Assembly: GCA_964509505.1 (NCBI GenBank) | Contig: CAZDYP010000036.1 | Span: 1-33,748, forward strand | Direction: 5' to 3' | DNA: 33,748 nucleotides | Source: CAZDYP01 sp964509505 | GTDB taxonomy: Bacteria > Chloroflexota > Anaerolineae > JACRMK01 | In this document: positions 24,166 through 30,085 of the stretch, in pieces | How the letters are laid out: the number at the start of each line of letters is the position of its first letter | How positions within the stretch are numbered: the first letter of the stretch is position 1 | The notes under the pieces: model-generated | What the model was told of the DNA's origin: nothing | What the model saw: only the letters and a program-made list of their open reading frames with translations | Databases searched by the model: none | Position numbers and translations under genes: made by a program

Positions 24166-24936
24166 TTACCCAAAGCGCCCCGTGATGTAATCTTCCGTTT
24201 GTTTGCTCTTTGGCGCACGAAAGATTTGCTGCGTCTCGCCGTACTCAACGAGGACGCCAGCACGTTCAGCGTCAATCATCAGGAACGCCGTGTAATCCGA
24301 AGCGCGCGCGGCTTGTTGCATGTTGTGGGTGACGATGATGATCGTGTAGCTCTGCGCGAGCTCGCGCATCAGGTCTTCGATTTTGAGCGTGGCGATGGGG
24401 TCGAGCGCGGAGCACGGCTCGTCCATCAGAATCACTTCGGGTTCAATCGCCAGCACGCGCGCAATGCACAAGCGCTGCTGTTGCCCACCGGACAACGCCA
24501 AGCCCGATTCTTTGAGTTTGTCTTTCACTTCGTCCCACAGCGCCGCTTGCTGTAACGCTTTTTCAACGCGCTCACTCACATTGTCTTGATAGCCATTGAT
24601 GCGCAAGCCCCACGCCACATTCTCGTAGATGCTTTTGGGAAAGGGGTTGGGTTTCTGGAAGACCATACCGATACGCCGTCGCACTTCGACGGGGTCCACG
24701 TCGGGGTCGTAGAGGTTTTTGCCGCGAAACAACACCTGGCCATCGAAACGCGTCGTCTCGATGAGGTCGTTCATGCGATTGAAGCAACGAATCAGCGTGC
24801 TTTTGCCGCAACCTGACGGCCCAATCAAGGCTGTGATTTTGTGGCGCGGCATCTCTAGGGTGATGTCGCGCAACGCACGGCGCGCGCCATACCACACGTT
24901 CAGCCGATTGACGGTTAAAGCAAAGTCTTGGCTCAA
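24166..24936 (-). CDS. pstB: Phosphate ABC transporter ATP-binding protein PstB
   Basis: A 256-residue ABC ATPase that powers phosphate import. Walker A GPSGCGKST near 37-45, Q-loop VFQKPNPFPKSIYENVAWG, signature LSGGQQQRLCIARVLA, Walker B VILMDEPCSALDPIAT and the C-terminal DYITGRFG are all diagnostic of PstB. Start is TTG 24936, overlapping the pstA stop by 4 bp (TTGA). The arsC gene follows after 24 bp. Confidence 0.97.
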   Translation of the reverse strand: MSQDFALTVNRLNVWYGARRALRDITLEMPRHKITALIGPSGCGKSTLIRCFNRMNDLIETTRFDGQVLFRGKNLYDPDVDPVEVRRRIGMVFQKPNPFPKSIYENVAWGLRINGYQDNVSERVEKALQQAALWDEVKDKLKESGLALSGGQQQRLCIARVLAIEPEVILMDEPCSALDPIATLKIEDLMRELAQSYTIIIVTHNMQQAARASDYTAFLMIDAERAGVLVEYGETQQIFRAPKSKQTEDYITGRFG

Positions 24937-25817
24937 TACTCGGTCCTCCGTTGATATTTATTGCGTAGAAGCACTGCCGTGGCGTTCATTGCCAACAGGA
25001 CAACCAGCAGCACAATGATCCCTGCGGCGGCGTTCTCTTGAAAGGCGACTTGGGGGCGTGAGACCCAGTTGAAAATTTGAATGGGCAACACGGTGAAGGG
25101 GCTGGTTGGTCCTTCGGGCAGAAAGGCGATAAAAGTTAGCGCGCCAATCGTGATAAGTGGGGCGCTTTCGCCAATGGCGCGCGACAAGGCGAGAATGGTG
25201 CCGGTTAGAATGCTCGGCGCAGCCGCCGGCAAAAGTTGCCCACGAATCATCTGCCAGCGCGTCGCGCCCACCCCATACGCCGCTTGCCGCAAACTGTCGG
25301 GCACCGCGCGCAACGCTTCGCGTGACGCGATGATGACAATAGGCATCACTAACAGGCTCATCGTCAACGCCCCGGAGAGCAAACTGCGGCCACCCGTCCA
25401 ATCGCCCAGCGTGCGCACGAAAACTTCCAAGCCCAGCAAGCCGTAGATGATGGAAGGCACACTGGCGAGATTAGCGATGTTGATTTCGATGAGTTGGGTC
25501 AGCCAGTTGTGCGGCGCGTATTCTTCAAGATAAACGGCCGCGCCCACGCCAATCGGAAAGGCGAACAGGGCGGTCAACGTCAACAGCCACGCCGAGCCAA
25601 CTAGCGCCGAGATGATGCCGGCTTCAGCCGCGCGGCGCGAAGGAAAGCTGGTGAGGAACTGCCAACTTAGACGGCCCAGCCCATCCATCAAGACATCGAG
25701 CATGAGCACAGCTAGCACCACAATGCCCAGTAACGTCGCCGCGAAGCTGATACGCTCAAAGAAGAGACTGTTCCGCCGCCGCGATGCGAGATTAGGGGTA
25801 AAAGACGTTTGCGCCAT
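24933..25817 (-). CDS. pstA: Phosphate ABC transporter permease PstA
   Basis: A 294-residue inner-membrane permease with about six transmembrane segments. Family landmarks: EEYAPHNWLTQLIEINIANL, SVPSIIYGLLGLEVFV, REALRAVPDSLRQAAYGVGA (EAA-type coupling region) and LALSRAIGESAPLITIGAL. It starts 2 bp after the pstC stop and overlaps pstB. Pairs with PstC to form the channel. Confidence 0.96.
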   Translation of the reverse strand: MAQTSFTPNLASRRRNSLFFERISFAATLLGIVVLAVLMLDVLMDGLGRLSWQFLTSFPSRRAAEAGIISALVGSAWLLTLTALFAFPIGVGAAVYLEEYAPHNWLTQLIEINIANLASVPSIIYGLLGLEVFVRTLGDWTGGRSLLSGALTMSLLVMPIVIIASREALRAVPDSLRQAAYGVGATRWQMIRGQLLPAAAPSILTGTILALSRAIGESAPLITIGALTFIAFLPEGPTSPFTVLPIQIFNWVSRPQVAFQENAAAGIIVLLVVLLAMNATAVLLRNKYQRRTEY

Positions 25818-25819
25818 GG

Positions 25820-26731
25820 TCAGTCGTATTGCTCCCGGAACTTTCGCACGAGGGCGTGGCTCAGCAGATTGAAAGCCAGCGTGATCATGAACAAACTCAT
25901 ACCCACCGCGAAAATGGTCTTGAATTCGAGTGTGCCTGCTGGTGTGTCGCCCAAACTTACCTGCACGATGTAAGCGGTCATCGTCTCGACGGCTTCCAAC
26001 GGGTTGAGCGTCAGTTGCGGTTGCAACCCTGCGGCAATGGCGACGATCATCGTCTCGCCCACTGCGCGCGAGATCGCCAAAATAAACGAGGCAATGATGC
26101 CTGAGAGCGCAGCGGGCACGACGATTTGCGTCGCCACTTCGGCGCGGGTTGCGCCCAGCCCATACGCGCCCTCACGCAGCCGACGCGGCACCGCATAGAG
26201 CGCATCTTCCGAGAGGGAGGCCACCAGCGGAATGATCATGACACCCATCACCAAGCCCGCGCTCAACGCATTGAATGCGCCGATGGAAGGAAAAAGGTTT
26301 TTCAACAGCGGCGTCACAAACAACAAAGCAAAATAACCATACACCACGGTCGGAATGCCTGCGAGGATTTCCAACAGGGGTTTGATGATGCGGCGCACGC
26401 GGTCGGGCGCAAACTCGCTTAGGTAAATCGCCGCCAACAGCCCGACCGGTAGCGCAACCGCTAAGGCAATGCTTGAGGTGAGGAACGTGCCTGCCGCCAG
26501 CACGATGATGCCGAAGCGTTTAATCGAGAACAGCGGCGTCCACTCGGTATCGGTTAAAAACTGAATGAGCGACACTTCGCGGAAAAACTCGATGGTTTCA
26601 AAGATAAGCACGGCCACAATGCCCATGGTCGTGAAAATCGAGAGCAGGCCGCACAACAGCAAAACGACCTGCACGACACGCTCAGTCAGCTGCCGACGCA
26701 GCGGCGGTTGCAACGAGACAGGGGTTGTCAT
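25820..26731 (-). CDS. pstC: Phosphate ABC transporter permease PstC
   Basis: A 303-residue inner-membrane permease. Landmarks: YLSEFAPDRVRRIIKPLLEI, LAGIPTVVYGYFALLFVTP, ALYAVPRRLREGAYGLGAT (EAA region) and FILAISRAVGETMIVAIAAG. The start used is ATG 26731. An in-frame GTG at 26770 with GAGGG upstream is a real alternative that would add 13 residues. A hairpin terminator stands between pstS and this gene. Confidence 0.95.
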   Translation of the reverse strand: MTTPVSLQPPLRRQLTERVVQVVLLLCGLLSIFTTMGIVAVLIFETIEFFREVSLIQFLTDTEWTPLFSIKRFGIIVLAAGTFLTSSIALAVALPVGLLAAIYLSEFAPDRVRRIIKPLLEILAGIPTVVYGYFALLFVTPLLKNLFPSIGAFNALSAGLVMGVMIIPLVASLSEDALYAVPRRLREGAYGLGATRAEVATQIVVPAALSGIIASFILAISRAVGETMIVAIAAGLQPQLTLNPLEAVETMTAYIVQVSLGDTPAGTLEFKTIFAVGMSLFMITLAFNLLSHALVRKFREQYD

Positions 26732-26817
26732 TAGAGTATGTGTGACCTTCAAACTGGTTTCGGCTTGCACGCTCTACCCTCAGTATAGAATAGATTCCAG
26801 TCAAATGCGAAAAAGAA

Positions 26818-26855
26818 TGCGTGAGGCGTGACGATGAGCTATCACGCCTCACGCA
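26818..26855 (-). terminator. Intrinsic terminator/attenuator between pstS and pstC
   Basis: A perfect 14-bp stem (26818-26831 tgcgtgaggcgtga with 26842-26855) and a 10-nt loop. In the minus direction it is followed by TTCTTTTTC. It would stop much of the transcription leaving pstS, so the binding protein can be made in excess over the permease and ATPase. Confidence 0.85.
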
Positions 26856-26879
26856 GTCCCTGCATCACAGCCTCGCGCG

Positions 26880-27968
26880 CTATGGGGCTTTTTTCAAGAT
26901 GTCCAGCACCGTCGTGCCGGGCGGCACACCCTTCTCGAACAAGGTGCCCGTCTTGCGCTTCTCAAAGCGCTCCAATGCGATCCGATAGGCTTCAGCTGGC
27001 AGCTGCACGTAACCAACTTCCTTCACCAAGGCGGGTCCTTTTTGCAGATAGAACTTCACGAAGTCTTGTATCTCTTTGCGCTCGGCCGCTGTCTTTTTGA
27101 CATAGATGAACAAGGGACGAGCGAGCGGCGCATAAAAACCTTTTTCAACATTCTCGGTGGTAGGCAATTGGCAGCCTTTGCCGTTGTCGTCTTTCTCGTC
27201 GTCAATGGCTACCAGCTTCAGCTTGTTCTTGTTCTCCTCGTAGTACGCGACGCCGAAATAGCCCAAGGCGTTTTGATTGCCTGCCACACCTTGCACCAGG
27301 GTGTTGTCGTCTTCGCTGGGCGTGTAGTCGCCACGACTGGCTTTCTCTTTGCCATTGATGGCTTCGGTGAAGTAGTCGAATGTGCCAGAGTCAGAGCCAG
27401 CGCCATAGAGTTTGATTTCGCGGTCGGGCCAGTCGGGGCGAATCTGGTTCCACTTCGTAATCTTGCCCTGCGCCTCGGGCTCCCACAGCTTCTTCAATTC
27501 CTTCACTGTCATACAGGCTGCCCACGTGTTAGAGGGATGCACCACCACCGCGAGCCCATCGTACGCAACGGGAATTTCAATCCATTCGTAATTAGCTTTC
27601 TTGCAGGCTTCAATTTCGGCGGCGCGAATGGGGCGCGACGCATCCGAAATGTCGGTCGTCACGTTCGGGTTGGCATCGCAGAATTTCTGGAAACCGCCGC
27701 CCGTGCCGGAGATGCCGACGGTCACTTTGGTCTTAGTCGCTTTTTGGAACTCTTCGCCGACGGCTTCGGTGATGGGGAAGACGGTGCTTGAGCCATCAAT
27801 CTTGATCAGGCTGCTGGCAGCAGGCGCTTGGGTTGCGGCAGCAGGCGCTTGGGTTGCGGCAGCAGGCGCTTGGGTTGCGGCAGCAGGCGCTTGGGTTGCG
27901 GCTGGGGCACAAGCGACCAAGCATGCCATCAAGGTGACGGCGACCCACAGCGAAAATTTTTTCAACAT
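26880..27968 (-). CDS. pstS: Phosphate-binding lipoprotein PstS (SphX-like)
   Basis: A 362-residue extracytoplasmic phosphate-binding protein. Start ATG 27968 is chosen because AAAGGAG precedes it by about 8 nt and the product begins MLKKFSLWVAVTLMACLVAC, a lipoprotein signal with lipobox LVAC. A linker of TQAPAAA repeats follows. Binding-site segments: IKIDGSSTVFPITEAVGEEF, GISGTGGGFQKFC, DASRPI and GAGSDSGTFDYFTEAI. The sequence style is that of SphX/PstS of cyanobacteria and Chloroflexota. A longer upstream frame to 28049 lacks the signal peptide at its start and is rejected. Confidence 0.96.
   Translation of the reverse strand: MLKKFSLWVAVTLMACLVACAPAATQAPAAATQAPAAATQAPAAATQAPAASSLIKIDGSSTVFPITEAVGEEFQKATKTKVTVGISGTGGGFQKFCDANPNVTTDISDASRPIRAAEIEACKKANYEWIEIPVAYDGLAVVVHPSNTWAACMTVKELKKLWEPEAQGKITKWNQIRPDWPDREIKLYGAGSDSGTFDYFTEAINGKEKASRGDYTPSEDDNTLVQGVAGNQNALGYFGVAYYEENKNKLKLVAIDDEKDDNGKGCQLPTTENVEKGFYAPLARPLFIYVKKTAAERKEIQDFVKFYLQKGPALVKEVGYVQLPAEAYRIALERFEKRKTGTLFEKGVPPGTTVLDILKKAP
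27820..27903. repeat. Four 21-bp tandem repeats in the PstS linker
   Basis: Copies of gcaggcgcttgggttgcggc plus one base start at 27820, 27841, 27862 and 27883; only the last base of the fourth differs. They encode the AATQAPA linker between the lipid anchor and the binding domain. The near identity suggests recent expansion or active copy-number change. Confidence 0.95.
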
Positions 27969-28038
27969 AGTTTCTCTCTCCTTTAGGTGTGTGAACCCGC
28001 AGGGTTTCACTACTTTGCTGCCCGTTGGGTCTGTTGGT

Positions 28039-28341
28039 TTAGGCGGCAACGACTTTCAGTCGTTGCTCCTTCACAAATTGACGCATCTCAGCTGAGTCAG
28101 GCACCACGATCAAATCAATTTCTTGGTGGCGCTTGAGGATGCAGTAGTAGCCTTCCTTCTTCTGGTCGCCCGTGAACCATTGTGCGCGAAAATAGATGGG
28201 CGTTTCAATGCGCCAGCCCTCGGTCAGCGCTTGCTGCAACTGTGCGAAGCGCGCTTGATCATTGAAGTGGGACACATTGCGCTGAGATGGGTCGGATGGA
28301 TTGATGATAGAATGTGACATCAAATTTGAAATGGCAACCAT
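28039..28341 (-). CDS. Uncharacterised 100-residue protein upstream of pstS
   Basis: Begins MVAISNLMSHSIINPSDPSQ at ATG 28341, which has AGGAGG 4 nt upstream (a little close). I do not recognise the family. The central part has alternating hydrophobic strands (WRIETPIYFRAQW, GYYCILKRHQEIDLIVVP) followed by a helical, basic C-terminus (MRQFVKEQRLKVVAA). No signal peptide or membrane segment, and no Cys pair. It is the first gene behind the candidate PHO box and lies 70 bp before pstS, so it is probably cotranscribed with the phosphate importer. Confidence 0.75.
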   Translation of the reverse strand: MVAISNLMSHSIINPSDPSQRNVSHFNDQARFAQLQQALTEGWRIETPIYFRAQWFTGDQKKEGYYCILKRHQEIDLIVVPDSAEMRQFVKEQRLKVVAA

Positions 28342-28366
28342 CCTACCTCCTCGCCTGCTTGACTTT

Positions 28367-28415
28367 ACTATACTTGTGTTAGCGTTTCTTAAAGGCAATG
28401 TAAAAGTTTTGTAAA
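28367..28415 (-). promoter_or_regulatory. Phosphate-regulated promoter: four 11-bp-spaced repeats plus -10 box
   Basis: On the plus strand tgttag (28377), cttaaa (28388), tgtaaa (28399) and tgtaaa (28410) begin exactly 11 bp apart, that is TTTACA-like hexamers with 5-bp spacers on the minus strand. A minus-strand TATAGT (28367-28372) lies downstream, and the repeats cover the -35 position. This matches the architecture of PhoB/PhoP sites, where 11-bp direct repeats replace the -35 element. Confidence 0.75.
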
Positions 28416-28422
28416 AACGCTT

Positions 28423-28731
28423 TCATCTGACAAACCGATAGCCCACACCATAGATGGTCTGAATGCGCTGCGGCAGGCGTGGGTTCTCTTCGATTTTGCT
28501 GCGGAGAGTATGAATGTGCACATCGAGGCTAGCTGTGCGATCACCTTGCGTGCCGTCCCACACATAGCTCAGCAAGCTTTCACGCTTACGCACCTGACCG
28601 CGATGTTTCATCAAGTCGGCGAGCAGTGTGAATTCCTTGGGGCTCAACTTCAAACGGCGTCCGCGCAGTTGCGCCAAGCCCCTTTGCACATCCAGCGTTA
28701 AGTCATGCGAATGCAGCGTATGAGATTTCAT
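28423..28731 (-). CDS. Stand-alone OmpR/PhoB-type winged-helix DNA-binding protein (no receiver domain)
   Basis: A 102-residue protein consisting only of a Trans_reg_C winged helix: LKLSPKEFTLLADLMKHRGQ, then LLSYVWDG, then SLDVHIHTLRSKIEENPRLP and the wing IQTIYGVGYRFVR. The recognition helix and wing look intact. A receiver domain with phospho-acceptor Asp is absent, and the upstream gene does not encode one. ATG 28731 is preceded by AGGAG at 9 nt. It overlaps the 3' end of the PEP-mobile-domain gene by 29 bp. The stop lies a few bases from the PHO-box region, so it could act on the pst promoter; that target is a guess. Confidence 0.9.
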   Translation of the reverse strand: MKSHTLHSHDLTLDVQRGLAQLRGRRLKLSPKEFTLLADLMKHRGQVRKRESLLSYVWDGTQGDRTASLDVHIHTLRSKIEENPRLPQRIQTIYGVGYRFVR

Positions 28732-29113
28732 GGTTGATGCTCCTCACGTATGAGATATTTTGAATCGCCACTTGCCATGCGCCGCGTGGGTCGAAGCCCG
28801 ACACGATACCTGTGTTGCCATCCACCCAAATTTCGTCACCCTCGTCGAGTTGTGTAAGCGCTTCACCCAAGCCAATCACGGCAGGCACGCGAAACTCGCG
28901 CGCCAATATGATCAAGTTCGCCAATGCGCCGCCGTACGCACAGACCAACCCTTCGGCGCGATTCAACGCAGGCGCTAACACCGGCAAGGGAAAACGCGCC
29001 ACGAGAATGCAACCACGCGTGAGCGTTTGTCCTGTGCGCCAATCGGTGACGATGGCGACACGTCCATGCGCAAGACCACGACTGGCGGGTTGTCCTTTCA
29101 ACAGATAGTTCAT
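28703..29113 (-). CDS. Stand-alone PEP-utiliser swivelling (mobile) domain protein with His replaced by Asn
   Basis: A 136-residue protein. GQPASRGLAHGRVAIV at the N-terminus and AREFRVPAVIGLGEAL and IWVDGNTGIV in the C-terminal half match the phosphohistidine domain of PEP synthase, PPDK and PTS enzyme I. In those enzymes the core reads GGxxxHAAIxAR; here it reads GGALANLIILAR, so the phospho-accepting His is Asn66. Phosphotransfer by the known chemistry should be impossible. No ATP-grasp or PEP-binding domain adjoins. ATG 29113 has GAGG 6 nt upstream. It overlaps the wHTH gene by 29 bp. About 20 C-terminal residues lie past the domain. Confidence 0.85.
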   Translation of the reverse strand: MNYLLKGQPASRGLAHGRVAIVTDWRTGQTLTRGCILVARFPLPVLAPALNRAEGLVCAYGGALANLIILAREFRVPAVIGLGEALTQLDEGDEIWVDGNTGIVSGFDPRGAWQVAIQNISYVRSINHEISYAAFA

Positions 29114-29145
29114 CTATGCCTCAATTCCTCAATCAACAAATTGAT

Positions 29146-29177
29146 GCTGCGCCCTGCTACCGACAGCGGGGCGCAGC
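29146..29177. other. Strong hairpin in the leader of the PEP-mobile-domain gene
   Basis: gctgcgccc (29146-29154) pairs perfectly with gggcgcagc (29169-29177), followed at about 29187-29200 by the small palindrome ggagctggagctcc. No T run follows in either direction, so a plain terminator is unlikely. Confidence 0.55.
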
Positions 29178-29289
29178 CGCCTAAAAGGAGGAGCTGGAGC
29201 TCCGCGTTCGTCCAGCATCTTCACTCTATCATGCGTTTGTTCGGAATCTATGAAGGTCTGGTAAGAGGTTTGTAAAACTTTCGCATGAT

Positions 29290-29317
29290 TTGACAGTGCA
29301 GCGAATTGCGTTATAAT
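29290..29317 (+). promoter_or_regulatory. Consensus promoter of the TPP riboswitch-ECF operon
   Basis: TTGACA (29290-29295) and TATAAT (29312-29317), both perfect consensus hexamers, with a 16-bp spacer. Transcription should start near 29324, just before the riboswitch. Confidence 0.85.
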
Positions 29318-29335
29318 CCTCGCCGTCATCAGTCA

Positions 29336-29440
29336 CATACGGACGGGGAGCTCGATTGAAGCGGGCTGAGAGGCGCAGCAGCATTTGGGCGCGACCCACA
29401 TACCTGATCCAGATAATGCTGGCGGAGGAATTACAACTGT
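29336..29440 (+). ncRNA. TPP riboswitch (THI element)
   Basis: The conserved core is present in order: cggggagc, the THI box segment gggctgagagg, gaccc, then acctgatccagataatgc and tggcggaggaa. P3 can form between agctcg and cgggct, and P5 between ccag and ctgg. An extra GCGC-closed stem lies between CUGAGA and ACCUGAU. TPP binding would lower expression of the following transporter genes. An intrinsic terminator 17 bp downstream is the obvious expression platform. Confidence 0.93.
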
Positions 29441-29456
29441 ATAAACGGTTTCTTTC

Positions 29457-29490
29457 ACGTCGGCTCAACGCAGCCGACGTTCTTGTTTTT
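29457..29490 (+). terminator. Riboswitch-controlled intrinsic terminator
   Basis: A perfect 9-bp stem acgtcggct / agccgacgt (29457-29465 with 29472-29480), a 6-nt loop, then tcttgttttt. Its position between the aptamer and the first gene suits transcription attenuation. Confidence 0.85.
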
Positions 29491-29498
29491 GTAAACAT

Positions 29499-29530
29499 AA
29501 ACCCGCGCGGCGCTGAGACCGCACGGGTTT
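29499..29530 (+). promoter_or_regulatory. Second hairpin in the leader, before the ribosome-binding site
   Basis: aaacccgcgcgg (29499-29510) pairs with ccgcacgggttt (29519-29530) at 11 of 12 positions; loop cgctgaga. No T run follows on the plus strand, while on the minus strand a T-rich stretch follows. It stands 20 bp before the AGGAGAGG ribosome-binding site of the S-component gene. Role unknown. Confidence 0.6.
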
Positions 29531-29560
29531 GGCGAAATCCATTTCCACCAGGAGAGGTAT

Positions 29561-30085
29561 ATGTCGTTCAAAGCAGATGCGCGCACTATTTCGTTGATGG
29601 CCGTGATGACGGCGGTTGTGTTTGTGTTCACGCGGTTCATTTCAATTCCCATTGGCTCAGGCTATCTGAACTTTTCGGATATCGGCATCTACTTCGCCGC
29701 CTTTGCCTTCGGACCTTGGGTCGGTCTAGTTGCGGGTGGACTAGGCGCCGCCTTCGCCGATGTCAGTCTGGGGTACACGCAATTTGCACCGCTCTCATTC
29801 GTCGCGCACGGTCTCGAGGGGTTGCTCGCAGGTTACATTGTTGCTCGTGGCGGCAGTAACAATCGTTACGCGATAGGTTGGACGCTCGGCACGTTGGCGA
29901 TGGTCGGGCTCTATTTCGTGGGCGAAGCTTCAGTTGAAGTATGGGGCGGACTCGGACAAGCAATGACCGAATGGCCCTTTAATTTATTGCAGAATGTCGT
30001 CGGCGGTCTCGTGGGTTATGGCTTGCTCTTTGCCGTGCGTCGCGCTTATCCACAAATTGATCGCTTCAGCAAGCCAGCTGTATGA
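29561..30085 (+). CDS. ECF transporter S component, probably for thiamine or its HMP precursor
   Basis: A 174-residue membrane substrate-binding subunit with about five to six hydrophobic helices. ISLMAVMTAVVFVFTRF opens the protein, followed by GYLNFSDIGIYFAAFAFGPW and LVAGGLGAAFADVSLGY, typical of the HmpT/riboflavin-type S-component family, with HGLEGLLAGYIVARG after. The TPP riboswitch upstream points to thiamine or hydroxymethylpyrimidine as ligand. AGGAGAGG lies 5 nt before ATG 29561. The stop overlaps the ATPase start by 4 bp. Confidence 0.9.
   Translation: MSFKADARTISLMAVMTAVVFVFTRFISIPIGSGYLNFSDIGIYFAAFAFGPWVGLVAGGLGAAFADVSLGYTQFAPLSFVAHGLEGLLAGYIVARGGSNNRYAIGWTLGTLAMVGLYFVGEASVEVWGGLGQAMTEWPFNLLQNVVGGLVGYGLLFAVRRAYPQIDRFSKPAV

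Noticed and set aside
27042..27791. A 249-codon plus-strand frame opposite pstS
   Set aside because: Antisense shadow; the PstS reading is certain.
27820..27903. Tandem repeats as a possible CRISPR array
   Set aside because: The units are contiguous with no spacers and encode a linker in PstS. No CRISPR array was seen anywhere in the window.
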